Notes under the pieces: model-generated | Seen by the model: only the letters and a program-made list of their open reading frames with translations | Database searches by the model: none | What the model was told of the DNA's origin: nothing | Program-made: the position numbers and the translations under genes | Part shown: in pieces, positions 33,053 through 41,181 of the stretch | Layout of the letters: each line of letters begins with the position of its first letter | Numbering within the stretch: the first letter of the stretch is position 1 | Source of the DNA: an uncultured Chloroflexota bacterium | GTDB lineage: Bacteria; Chloroflexota; UBA11872 | Direction of reading: 5' to 3' | DNA length: 64,000 nucleotides | Assembly (NCBI GenBank): GCA_958296175.1 | Contig: OY282448.1 | Location: forward strand, 1,031,899-1,095,898

Positions 33053-34546
33053 CTAGCGCGGCGGCGCGGGCCTGGCCTCGATAGGGTCCAGCGGAAAGAT
33101 CGGCCGCCGCAGGTTGCGGTAAGTCAGCTTGCGCGGGTCGTGCGATTGCACCGAAGGGAAGGCCGCGCGGTGCACCTGGCCGGCGATGGGGTCGTAGGCC
33201 GCGCGGAAATGGGTGGAGGACTTGACGCCGATCCATTGCAGGCGCGTGGGTTCGATGCCCAGCGCGCGCGGGCACTCCAGGCTGAACAGCTGCAAGCGGT
33301 TGCTGGCCGCGGCCACGCGCACCCCGCCAATGCGCAGCAGCGCGCTGGGGCCAAACTTCTGCGTCATGCCCGTGTACATGGGGCCGCGGATCACGAACTC
33401 CAGGTTGCACAGGTTCTCCACCACGGCCCGCGCGCGCAGCGGCGGGCCTTGTTCCGGCGCGGATTTCCCGCCAATCTCGACCTCGACTTCCGCGCCGTGC
33501 CCCGCCGCCTGCGCGCGCTGCACCGTGGCAGGGTCGCAGATGGTGAGCACCAGCGCGTCCGTCAGCCCGTGCTGGACGAAGGCCCGCAGCATGCCGGTCG
33601 AGTCGCCCGGCGCCCCGCCGCCCGGGTTGTCCTGCCCGTCCGCCACCACCACCGGCCGCGCCGGGTTGCGCGCGGCCGCGGCCAGCACCTCGTCGAACTC
33701 GACCAGGTCGACCAGAAAGTGCCGGCGGCGCGCGAAGATCGCGTCGGCGTAGGCCCGCGCTTCGCGCCTCGCGCGCGCTGGGTCGCCGTCGGTCGTCACC
33801 ACCACCGTCGCCCCCGCGTCGTGAATGTCGGCCCAGGCGAACCCCGGATTGACGGAGGCGGTCAGCACGCCCGGCTGCGCTTCCAGCGCGTGCGCCTGCG
33901 CCACGATGGCGTCGAACACCGCGCCGCCCGTGGCGTTGCCGCCCGCCCACAGCAGCGGCAGCCGTTCCACCGCCATGGTGGGGCGAATCTCGCCGCGCAG
34001 GGTGCGCACCATCAGGTCGGCGGCCTCGCGCCCGCGCTCGCGGAAGTCCACGTGCGGGTAGGTGTCGCAGGGAATCAGCACGTCCGCCAGCCGGGCCATC
34101 GCGTCGCTGATGTTGGCATGCAGGTCCAGCGTCACGATCACCGGCCGCTCGGGACCCAGAATCGAGCGCACGCCGGCCAGCAGGTCGCCTTCGCCGTCGT
34201 CGATGCCCTCCACCACCGCCGCGCCGTGCAAGTCCAGCAGCGCCCCGTCCACCGGCATGGCCGCCTCCAGCCGCTGCAAGAACTCGTCTTTCAGCTGCGC
34301 CCAGGCGCCGGCCTGGATCGGGGCGGACGGCTCCGCAAACGTCCACAGCAGCGGCGCCAGCTCGAAGCCGTGCGCCTCGGCGCCATCGATGAACCCGCCG
34401 CAGCCGCTGTTGGTGTCGCGCAGCGCTTCCAGCACCTGCGCGCCGCGGTGGAACCCGCGCGACGACTCGGTGAACGCCTCGTAGGGCGTTGCGATGGGTG
34501 TGAACGTGCTGGACTCGTGCCCGATGTTGCCGGTAGCAATGCGCAT
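33053..34546 (-). CDS. M81-family metallopeptidase (MlrC-like)
   Basis: MlrC-family enzymes hydrolyse linearised microcystin, but most relatives have unknown substrates. The 497-aa product starts at ATG 34546, behind TGGAGCGGCTC. Family motifs are present: TGNIGHESSTFTP, ALLDLHGAAVVEG, VTLDLHANISDAM, PHVDFRERGREAA, ADGQDNPGGGAPGDST and VKSSTHFRAAYDP. The conserved Asp/His residues in these segments are the probable metal ligands. There is no signal peptide. Genes of this family often accompany amidohydrolases and transporters; here the neighbour upstream is an inositol-phosphatase-like gene. Confidence 0.9.
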   Translation of the reverse strand: MRIATGNIGHESSTFTPIATPYEAFTESSRGFHRGAQVLEALRDTNSGCGGFIDGAEAHGFELAPLLWTFAEPSAPIQAGAWAQLKDEFLQRLEAAMPVDGALLDLHGAAVVEGIDDGEGDLLAGVRSILGPERPVIVTLDLHANISDAMARLADVLIPCDTYPHVDFRERGREAADLMVRTLRGEIRPTMAVERLPLLWAGGNATGGAVFDAIVAQAHALEAQPGVLTASVNPGFAWADIHDAGATVVVTTDGDPARARREARAYADAIFARRRHFLVDLVEFDEVLAAAARNPARPVVVADGQDNPGGGAPGDSTGMLRAFVQHGLTDALVLTICDPATVQRAQAAGHGAEVEVEIGGKSAPEQGPPLRARAVVENLCNLEFVIRGPMYTGMTQKFGPSALLRIGGVRVAAASNRLQLFSLECPRALGIEPTRLQWIGVKSSTHFRAAYDPIAGQVHRAAFPSVQSHDPRKLTYRNLRRPIFPLDPIEARPAPPR

Positions 34547-34601
34547 GAGCCGCTCCAGGAAAACGACGCCCCCAGTCTAAAAGCCCACCCAAGCCTCGCT
34601 C

Positions 34602-34680
34602 CTTCCCACAGCCAACACCGAGGCTCCGGGCTACGTTCGAGGCATGCACGGTTCCACCTCCCCCTCCCACAGCCAACACC
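34602..34680. repeat. Pair of 16-bp repeats 61 bp apart
   Basis: TCCCACAGCCAACACC occurs at 34604-34619 and 34665-34680, with C-rich flanks. The 61-bp offset matches the other periodic intergenic loci of this window. Confidence 0.6.
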
Positions 34681-34698
34681 CCCCTCCTCCCCCCTCTT

Positions 34699-34789
34699 CC
34701 TCTTCCCCTCTCCCACTGGGAGAGGGCAGGGCGAGGGTCTTCTTTCCTCTTCCCCTCTCCCACTGAGAGAGGGCAGGGTGAGGGTCTTC
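34699..34789. repeat. Two tandem CTCTCCC/GGGAGAG hairpin repeats
   Basis: CCTCTTCCCCTCTCCCACTG, then AGAGAGGGCAGGGTGAGGGT (or a near variant), occurs at 34699-34742 and 34746-34789 with two differences. It belongs to the same family as the repeats at 10476, 21661 and 59262. It lies just downstream of the gene ending at 34810. Confidence 0.88.
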
Positions 34790-34809
34790 CCCGCCGCCCT
34801 CCCCACCCC

Positions 34810-35631
34810 CTAGGGAAGCTCCGGCGTCAGTTCCGCCCCTTCCACCAGCGGCAGCGTGCGCGCGTGCGCCGCGGGCGAGACAGCGGCAATCACCCCGCCC
34901 CGCACGCGCGTCTGCGGCCGGTTGAACCGATGCTCCCGGCCGGCCAGGTCCGTCACCACCCCGCCCGCCGCGCACAGCATGGCCGCGTAGGGCGCCAGGT
35001 CCCAGTCGTGGCCCGTGCGGCCCGTCGTCACGAAGGCGTGGTCGCCGGATGCCAGCAGAGACACCAGCATGAACGCGCCGTGCCAGCTCTTGGTAAAGAC
35101 CGCGGCGCCCTGGCCGCCGCCGTGCTGCGCCAGCGCCGCGGCCGCGGCCGTGTGGCGCACGCGCAGCGGGCCGCCGTCCAGCGGCGCCGCGCGCAGCTCG
35201 CGCGTCTGGCCGTTCGCCGCGCGCGTCGGCGCGCGCCCCGGGGCCGCCGCGTACGTCTCGCCCAGCAGCGGATAGGTCACGGCGCCAACCACCGGCGCGC
35301 CGTCCACCACCAGCGCCAGCATGATCGACCAGTGGCGCTGCTTGCGCGCATAGAGCGAGGTGCCGTCGATCGGGTCCACCGTCCAGCAGCGCCGCGCGTC
35401 CAGCCGCTCGGCGTCCTGCGGGCCTTCCTCGGACAAGATGGCGTCGCCGGGATAGCCCGCGCGCAGCTCGCGCACGATCAGCTCGTTCACGTCCAGGTCG
35501 CCCTGCGTCACGATCGAGCCGTCGGGTTTCTTGGACTCGGGCAAGTCCGCCCGCCGAAACCCCGCCAGCGCCGGCGCTGCCGCCCGCTGCACCACCCCCA
35601 GCGCAAACGCCAACTCAGCGGCAAACGTCAT
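34810..35631 (-). CDS. Inositol monophosphatase-family phosphatase
   Basis: A 273-aa Mg-dependent, lithium-sensitive-type phosphatase from ATG 35631 (MTFAAELAFALGVV). It has the first metal-ligand Glu in AILSEEGPQD, the signature WTVDPIDGTSLYARKQ, and the C-terminal DWDLAPYAAMLCAAGGVVTD. This fold includes inositol-1-phosphatase, histidinol phosphatase (HisN) and CysQ; the sequence alone does not tell which. The preceding open frame to 35700 is Arg-rich and was not included. Confidence 0.87.
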   Translation of the reverse strand: MTFAAELAFALGVVQRAAAPALAGFRRADLPESKKPDGSIVTQGDLDVNELIVRELRAGYPGDAILSEEGPQDAERLDARRCWTVDPIDGTSLYARKQRHWSIMLALVVDGAPVVGAVTYPLLGETYAAAPGRAPTRAANGQTRELRAAPLDGGPLRVRHTAAAAALAQHGGGQGAAVFTKSWHGAFMLVSLLASGDHAFVTTGRTGHDWDLAPYAAMLCAAGGVVTDLAGREHRFNRPQTRVRGGVIAAVSPAAHARTLPLVEGAELTPELP

Positions 35632-35716
35632 CGACTCGACCGACCCCCTCGCGTCATGCCCGCACGACCTCCAGCGCCTGCGCCGTCTGAATGTTCGCAC
35701 GGCGCCGCGCCGCGAT

Positions 35717-36436
35717 TCATTCCAGCACAGGCCGGGGAAACTGCTCCCAGACGCGCCCGTCCAAATGCCGACCCGCCGCCTTCTTGTTCACGCCGCCCCA
35801 TTGCTTGAAGAAGAACGGCACGCCCTGGGCAAGGCATTGGTCGCGAACGTCCCGCGCCCAGGCGGGGTCCATCGGCCGAGCGCCCGGCCCGCTTTCGCCG
35901 CCAACGATCACCCAGTCGACGCCCTCCAGGTCCAACCGACCCGCCGGCCCGATCAGCGGCTCGATCGACAGAAAGCGAATGGCGGCAGACACCTGCCGCA
36001 GGCAGTCGATCCGCCATCGGTAGCGGCGATCTTCGACCGAAACGCCCATCCAGATATTCGGCGTCCAGTCCAGCTCCCGCGCAACGCCAGGCAGCCGCCG
36101 CGCCCGCTTGGTCAGAATCTGGAACTGGTGGTCGGCCGCCGCGTTCATGGACGCGAACACGGCTTTCACGAACGGCAGCGGCACCTCGGCGTGAAACAGG
36201 TCGCTCATGCTGTTGACGAACACCCGCCGCGGCTTCCGCCAGCGCAGCGGCTCGTCCACCTTGTCCCAATGCAGCGTGACCCGAAACCCGCGGCGGTAGC
36301 GCGGGTTCCCCATCGCCTGCAACCGCGCCGCCATGCGCTCCGCATAACAATGGTCGCACCCCGGACTCGTCCGGTCGCACCCCGTCACAGGGTTCCAGGT
36401 TGCGTCGGTCCACTCGATGCGCGACTGTTGACCCAT
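35717..36436 (-). CDS. DUF5131 (phage Gp37/Gp68-like) three-Cys-motif protein
   Basis: A 239-aa protein with the strong ribosome-binding site GAGGAGG before ATG 36436. The N-terminus has the three-Cys motif CDRTSPGCDHCYAERMAARL (C20, C27, C30), typical of an iron-sulfur, radical-SAM-like site. FVNSMSDLFH, FQILTKRARRL, WMGVSVED and VIVGGESGPGARPMDPAWAR follow, and the end has FFFKQWGG. It is a member of the phage Gp37/Gp68 family. Such genes are commonly next to a tcmP gene, as here (52 bp upstream). The enzymatic role is not known; GC content is higher than in the partner. Confidence 0.92.
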   Translation of the reverse strand: MGQQSRIEWTDATWNPVTGCDRTSPGCDHCYAERMAARLQAMGNPRYRRGFRVTLHWDKVDEPLRWRKPRRVFVNSMSDLFHAEVPLPFVKAVFASMNAAADHQFQILTKRARRLPGVARELDWTPNIWMGVSVEDRRYRWRIDCLRQVSAAIRFLSIEPLIGPAGRLDLEGVDWVIVGGESGPGARPMDPAWARDVRDQCLAQGVPFFFKQWGGVNKKAAGRHLDGRVWEQFPRPVLE

Positions 36437-36488
36437 CGTTAGACCTCCTCAGGAATGAACGCTTGCTCCATTCGAAACACGAGCCGAA

Positions 36489-37601
36489 TTAGCTAAGGCC
36501 TAGGGATTTTTGCATAGGCTTCGGCCGGACGTCGATAATTACACCGTCGGGGAACGCACCACTTCTCCGCTTGCTTCCATCATCCATTCTTGCTTTCACG
36601 TTGATGCGGCCAGTGCGTTCTGCATGCTTCAGCGCTGCCCTCACATGCTTGGGCAAGTAAGTCGTCTCTTCGATAACCCATTGTTTTATCTCTCTTACAC
36701 ACACAGTTCGTTCAGCAAAACGCTTTTCAATCTGCTCTGCTAAGCCCTTGTTCGGAGTTGCTCCAATCATAACCATCTGTCCAGGATCAGTTCTGTCAGA
36801 AAAACGAAATGTACCAGTTTCGTCGACTGCCCACATTGCTTCCTTCATCCTCTCAAATCCAAGAGGGCTGTTCGTTGCAAAGAATAGATGGTAGATATCA
36901 ACATCATTTCGATCGAGCATCTCAAAGAAACGGACAAATCTAACGCAGGTGCTAAGTTGTTGTTGATATAGACCACGAAGCGCTGATATCCTGTCATGGC
37001 CGGATTTGGCAATCGTAAAAACATCTTTTGTCCCGAATAACTCTTCCATATGCTTACGGGTCGAATTATTCGGATGACCCAAGAATCTCCGAAGCCTAGC
37101 TGTATCCAGCAAGATGAAAACTTCTGCCCGCTTATAGCTAAAAACACGCTTCACAAGCTTGAATGGAACGCCTGAGAATCCAAATGGGTCGATGAAGACA
37201 AAAAGTGGTGATGGCTGATGCGTCTTGACGAGTGTATCAAGAATAATAGGAAACTCTTGACTAAACTCTCCGCAAATTGTTTGAATTATATAGTCTTCGT
37301 GCCAAGGCTGTAGCTTAATCTCCGATCTGAGATTCTTGATTCGGCTACAATCCTTATCAATGAAAACGAACTCGGGATTAGCGCGCATATTATTCCTGTG
37401 TGAATAGGCTGTTTCGACGGCGACAATAGGAGACCCTGGTTCTCCGGTGCTATATCGACCGGGGCCGCAGAACCCGTCCACATACAACAGGCGGGGATTT
37501 TTGCTCCCGAGAATGGGGAACCAAGCCCCTAAGTAGCGGCGGAGGATCTCGTGCTTCGCAGCAGTATGTGGCTTTAGAGGCCAGAGCGTTTCTTTTGGCA
37601 T
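36489..37601 (-). CDS. tcmP: Three-Cys-motif partner protein TcmP
   Basis: The 370-aa protein matches the TcmP family in its N-terminus (KPHTAAKHEILRRYLGAWFP), LLYVDGFCGPGRY, GSPIVAVETA, VFIDKDCSRIKNL and SPLFVFIDPFGFSGVPF. The VDGFCGPG and FIDPFG segments look like a Rossmann methyltransferase-type fold, but activity is not shown. The C-terminal region (AEQIEKRFAERTVCVREIKQ, RINVKARMD) may be a winged helix. The family is named for its pairing with three-Cys-motif proteins such as the DUF5131 gene downstream. The gene is far more AT-rich than its neighbours, which indicates recent transfer. A defence or mobile-element role is a hypothesis. Confidence 0.92.
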   Translation of the reverse strand: MPKETLWPLKPHTAAKHEILRRYLGAWFPILGSKNPRLLYVDGFCGPGRYSTGEPGSPIVAVETAYSHRNNMRANPEFVFIDKDCSRIKNLRSEIKLQPWHEDYIIQTICGEFSQEFPIILDTLVKTHQPSPLFVFIDPFGFSGVPFKLVKRVFSYKRAEVFILLDTARLRRFLGHPNNSTRKHMEELFGTKDVFTIAKSGHDRISALRGLYQQQLSTCVRFVRFFEMLDRNDVDIYHLFFATNSPLGFERMKEAMWAVDETGTFRFSDRTDPGQMVMIGATPNKGLAEQIEKRFAERTVCVREIKQWVIEETTYLPKHVRAALKHAERTGRINVKARMDDGSKRRSGAFPDGVIIDVRPKPMQKSLGLS

Positions 37602-37680
37602 CCGGTAGGCGTCATAGGGGGAGACGCGATCATCCTACCACACGGAACGCGAACGAGTCGTCACGCGTCTCCTGCTGGGC

Positions 37681-38766
37681 TTACCCCGGCATCACGTGCA
37701 CGGCCTCCGGGGGGATGTGGACGCGCCAGCGGCGGTGGGCGGCTACGCCCAGCACGCGGTAGGGGTGGGGGGCGATCTGGATTTCCAGGGTGGGCGCGGG
37801 GTCTGCGGGGGCGCCCAGCACGCGGGCGGTCAGCGTGAGCGAGTGCCCGAAGTCCGCCTCCTCCTGGATTTCCACGGTCAGCATGTTGGGGCGCGGCTCG
37901 GTCGGGCGGTCGGGGCGCGTGAGAATGATCTGGTCGGCGCGCAGCGCCGCCTGCACGGCGCGGCCGCCGGGCGGCGCCGGGCGGTCCGACTGCAAGTCCC
38001 CGACCGCCGTGCGCACCACCGCGGCCGGCCGGGCCGCCACGACCTGCCCCGCCAGCACGTTGGCAATGCCCAGCAGGCGGGCCGCGCGCGCGGTGCGCGG
38101 GCGCGTGAGCACCTCGGCGCGCTCGCCTTCCTGCAAGACCTGGCCGTCGTCCATCACGGCGATGCGGTCGCCGATGTAGCTGGCCTCGGCCAGGTTGTGG
38201 GTCACCATCAGCACGGGCACGCCCAGGTCGCGCACCAGCCGCCGCAGCTCGCGCCGCAGTGCCGCCGCCGCGCCTTCGTCCAGCGCCGCAAACGGCTCGT
38301 CCAGCAGCAGCGCCGCCGGCCGGCGGGCCAGCGCGCGCGCCAGCGCGGCGCGCTGCGCCTGGCCGCCGGAAATGCGCGCGGGCTTGCGGTCGGCCAGGTC
38401 GTCGATTGCCAACAGGCGCAGCAGCTCGGCCACGCGGCGCCGCCGCCGCGCGCGCGGCAGGTCGAACAGCCCGTAGGCCACGTTGTCGGCCACGCTCAGG
38501 TGGGGAAACAGGGCGGAGTTCTGCACCACGTAGCCGAGCCGCCGCTCGTAGGGCGGAACGTCGAGACCCTGGCCGGCGTCGAACAGCGCGCGGCCGTCCA
38601 GCGTGATGCGGCCGCTGTCTGGCGTCAGCAACCCGGCCACGGCCTCCAGCGTGAGCGTCTTGCCGGCGCCCGACTCGCCAAACAGCACGGTGACGCCCGT
38701 CCCAACCGTCAGGCGGGGCGCAAGGCGAAAGCTCCCCTGGGTGAGCGCGCAGTCGATCCGAATCAC
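37681..38766 (-). CDS. modC: Molybdate ABC transporter ATP-binding protein ModC
   Basis: A 361-aa ATPase from GTG 38766, which overlaps the modB stop (GTGA). It has Walker A FGESGAGKTLTLEAVAG, Q-loop VVQNSALFPH, signature ISGGQAQRAALARALA, Walker B LLLDEPFAALDE and H-loop VTHNLAEA. The C-terminal 100 or so residues form a TOBE/Mop-like domain (VRTAVGDLQSD ... HPYRVLGVAAHRRWRVHI), typical of ModC, which binds oxyanion. It powers ModB-dependent molybdate or tungstate import; the modA-modB-modC order is complete. Confidence 0.92.
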   Translation of the reverse strand: MIRIDCALTQGSFRLAPRLTVGTGVTVLFGESGAGKTLTLEAVAGLLTPDSGRITLDGRALFDAGQGLDVPPYERRLGYVVQNSALFPHLSVADNVAYGLFDLPRARRRRRVAELLRLLAIDDLADRKPARISGGQAQRAALARALARRPAALLLDEPFAALDEGAAAALRRELRRLVRDLGVPVLMVTHNLAEASYIGDRIAVMDDGQVLQEGERAEVLTRPRTARAARLLGIANVLAGQVVAARPAAVVRTAVGDLQSDRPAPPGGRAVQAALRADQIILTRPDRPTEPRPNMLTVEIQEEADFGHSLTLTARVLGAPADPAPTLEIQIAPHPYRVLGVAAHRRWRVHIPPEAVHVMPG

Positions 38767-39584
38767 AGCGCGCGGCCGCCCACCCGCGCCAGCAGGCGGA
38801 AGCTGACCAGCACGGCCAGCGAGACCGCGGCCAGCACCACGGCCACGGCGATGGCGGCGTTCAGATCGGCCTCCATGGCGTCCAGAATCGCCAGCGGCAT
38901 GGTTTGGGTGCGCCCTGCCGCGTTGCCGGCGAACATGATGGTGGCGCCGAACTCGCCCAGCGCGCGCGCCCAGGCCACCACGGCGCCGCCGGCCAGCGAG
39001 GGCAGCGCCAGCGGCACGGTCACGCGCCGAAACGTGCGCCACGGCCGCGCGCCCAGCGTGGCCGAGACGGCTTCCAGCCGCCGATCCACACTCTGGAACC
39101 CGGCCTTGGCGGCGCGAACGTAGAACGGCAGGGCCACGAACGTCTGCGCCGCCACCACAGCCGCGGTGGTGAAGGCCACGTCCACGCCGGCCCAGGCCAG
39201 CGCGCCGCCCAGCGGCCCGCGCCGACCCAGCGTCAGCAGCAGCGCCAACCCGCCAACCACCGGCGGCAGCACGATGGGCAGGTCGATCAGCGCGTCCACA
39301 AGGCCCCGGCCGGGGAACCTGGTGCGCGCCAGCAGGTAGGCGGCCGGGGTTCCCAGACCGACCACGAACGCCAGCGCCGCGGCGGACGTGAGCAGCGAGA
39401 GCTGCATGGACGCGCGCACGAACGGACTGGCCAACGCCGCGCCCACGTCGGCCTGGGTGACGCCGCGCACCATCAGCACGCCCACCGGCGCCAGCACCAA
39501 CGCCAGCGCCGCCGCGGCCAGCGCACCGACCAGCAGCCGCCCCCAGGACGGCGCACCTCCCCGCGCGCGGGCGCCGCTACCCAC
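38763..39584 (-). CDS. modB: Molybdate ABC transporter permease ModB
   Basis: A 273-aa inner-membrane permease with about five or six membrane segments. It has the EAA loop contacting ModC (LEAVSATLGARPWRTFRRVTVPLALPSLAGG) and the ModB signature WARALGEFGATIMFAGN. A molybdate permease is indicated rather than a sulfate one by that signature and by the modA neighbour. Its first codons lie within the 61-bp-period array that continues upstream; the first array repeat (39552-39577) is inside the coding sequence. Confidence 0.92.
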   Translation of the reverse strand: MGSGARARGGAPSWGRLLVGALAAAALALVLAPVGVLMVRGVTQADVGAALASPFVRASMQLSLLTSAAALAFVVGLGTPAAYLLARTRFPGRGLVDALIDLPIVLPPVVGGLALLLTLGRRGPLGGALAWAGVDVAFTTAAVVAAQTFVALPFYVRAAKAGFQSVDRRLEAVSATLGARPWRTFRRVTVPLALPSLAGGAVVAWARALGEFGATIMFAGNAAGRTQTMPLAILDAMEADLNAAIAVAVVLAAVSLAVLVSFRLLARVGGRAL

Positions 39585-39762
39585 CTGTAACCGACGCGCT
39601 CACGGTAACGAGCACACCTCTCCGCGCGCGGGCGCTGGCTGGCGGACGGCCAGGCGCTGGAAATCGGCGGCGGCGCACTTCCCCGCGCGCGGGCGCCGCG
39701 CCAATGGGACAGATTCTGATATGGGACTGATGTCGCACTTCCCCGCGCGCGGGCGCCGCGCC
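39552..39762. repeat. CRISPR-like 60/61-bp-period array (four repeats), no cas genes
   Basis: Repeats at 39552-39577, 39612-39638, 39674-39702 and 39734-39762 share GCRC(A)CYTYCCCGCGCGCG plus GGCGCCGC. Repeats 3 and 4 are identical over 29 bp. The core CCGCGCGCGG starts at 39561, 39622, 39683 and 39743, intervals 61, 61 and 60. Intervening 31-36-bp segments show no similarity to one another. The core CCCGCGCGCGGG is palindromic, as in type I-E CRISPR repeats. The first repeat sits in the modB start. The 3' 20 bp of repeat 3/4 equals, in reverse complement, the repeats at 59484 and 59544. No leader or cas genes are seen. No gene was found in the remaining gap to modA. Confidence 0.7.
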
Positions 39763-39899
39763 GGCGCTCCGCGCAGATGTTCGAGCGTCCGCGTCGTGCG
39801 AGGTCACACCGCCAGACGCTCCATCCCCCGCGCGCGCAACACCCTGGGCGGGCATCATCGCACCACGGCGGCTCGTTCTGGCGCTTTGGAGGCGCCGGG

Positions 39900-40685
39900 T
39901 CAGCCCTGTCCGCTGCCGCCGAAGCCGCGGCGCGCCAGGATGGCTTGGGCGGCGGGGGATTGCAGGAAGGCGATGAACTGCTCCGCCAGCTGCGGCGACC
40001 GGGCGGCGCGCGCAACTGCGGCCAGATAGTCGCCGCTGACGCGAACCTCGGGCGGCGCGGCCACGACCGCCAGGCGCCCGCGCGCCGCGTGCACGTCGCT
40101 GCGATAGACGAACCCCGCGTCCGCCTCGCCCAGTTCCAGCTTGGCGGCCACCAGGCGCACGTTGGTCTCGAACGACACGACGTTGCGCAGCGCGGCCGCG
40201 GCAAATCCGGGGCCGCCGCCGGACGCTTCGCGGCGCGTCAGCATGGCGCGCGCGTACATGCCGGCCGGCGCCGTGCCGCTGGCCATCACCAGACGCCGAC
40301 CCGCCTGCGCCAGGTCGTCCAGGCTGCCGATGCGGCCGGGATTGCCTGCCGGCACGGCCAGCACGATCTCGTTGGCCGCGACGACCGCCGCCGGCCCGAC
40401 CAGCGCGCCCGCCTGCTGGAGCTCGCGCGTATGCGTCGGGTTGGCCGAAACGAACAGATCGGCCGCGGCGCCGGCTTCCAGCTGCCGCCGCAGCACCTGC
40501 GACCCGGCAAAATCGCCCACCACGCGCACGCCTGGATGCGCCCGGCCAAACGCGGCGGCCAGCTCGTCGAACGCCGGCCGCAGCGACGCCGCCGCAAACA
40601 CCCGCACCTCGCGCTCCCCCGCCCCGCCGCAGGCGGCCAGCAACGCCCCCGCGAGCAGCGCGCCGCCAACCGCTCGAAGCGCCAT
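39900..40685 (-). CDS. modA: Molybdate ABC transporter substrate-binding lipoprotein ModA
   Basis: A 261-aa binding protein from ATG 40685. The signal ends in a lipobox LLAAC (C19), so it is a membrane-tethered lipoprotein. Family features: VRVFAAASLRPAFDEL, VVGDFAGSQVLRRQLEAGA, ADLFVSANPTHTREL, NEIVLAVPAGNP and ADAGFVYRSDVHA. It captures molybdate outside the membrane for ModBC. It is first in the modABC direction; a 315-bp repeat-bearing gap separates it from modB, so the latter may have its own promoter. Confidence 0.92.
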   Translation of the reverse strand: MALRAVGGALLAGALLAACGGAGEREVRVFAAASLRPAFDELAAAFGRAHPGVRVVGDFAGSQVLRRQLEAGAAADLFVSANPTHTRELQQAGALVGPAAVVAANEIVLAVPAGNPGRIGSLDDLAQAGRRLVMASGTAPAGMYARAMLTRREASGGGPGFAAAALRNVVSFETNVRLVAAKLELGEADAGFVYRSDVHAARGRLAVVAAPPEVRVSGDYLAAVARAARSPQLAEQFIAFLQSPAAQAILARRGFGGSGQG

Positions 40686-41181
40686 CGCCGACAGAACCCG
40701 GCGCGTGCGCCATGCCGTTGCCCACCCGGCCCGTGCGCGGCCCGGCGCGGTCGGCGCGGTCGGCGCGGTCGGTGCTGCCTGGCCCCTACGTCTCAGGGCG
40801 ACCGATCCTGCGTTTCGCCGTGGGTCTCGCTGGGAGGTCCCGACCTCGGAGGACGCCGCCCGCCGCGCCGGCAACTGCCGCGCCGGCGGCAGGCAGCGGC
40901 TGGGTCCGTCCGATCGGCGCGCGGCGCCCCGGCGGTGCGTTCATGCTAGGGGTTCTGGCTTCGGCGCGACTTGCGAAGCTCGGCCATCGCCATGCTACGC
41001 CGCGTCTGCACGACACTCGCAGCGTTAGCGCCGGCGGGCTGCGTCGAGGAATCGCGCGGCGGGGAGCGTCGGCGCGCGCCGCGGCGGGTTTGGCCAGGGC
41101 CTGGCGGAGCGGGGCGAACTAGAATCGCGGGCACGAGCGGCGCGCCGCCGTTCGTGAATTGCCCTGTGGAGCCTAGCTGCC
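40686..41181. other. Divergent intergenic region between modA and aconitase
   Basis: Almost 500 bp with no gene that I can support. There is a GCGGTCGGC triplet of repeats (about 40748-40775) and a GAGGTCCCGACCTC hairpin (about 40835-40848). TAGAAT at 41120-41125 is a possible -10 for the aconitase gene, without a well-spaced -35. No molybdenum-cofactor riboswitch was recognised. Confidence 0.35.

Noticed and set aside
39552..39762. Calling this locus a functional CRISPR array
   Set aside because: Only four partly degenerate repeats, no cas genes, no leader, and the first repeat lies in modB; listed as a repeat instead.
40686..41181. Molybdenum-cofactor riboswitch before modA
   Set aside because: No conserved helices recognised; only GC-rich hairpins of no specific type.
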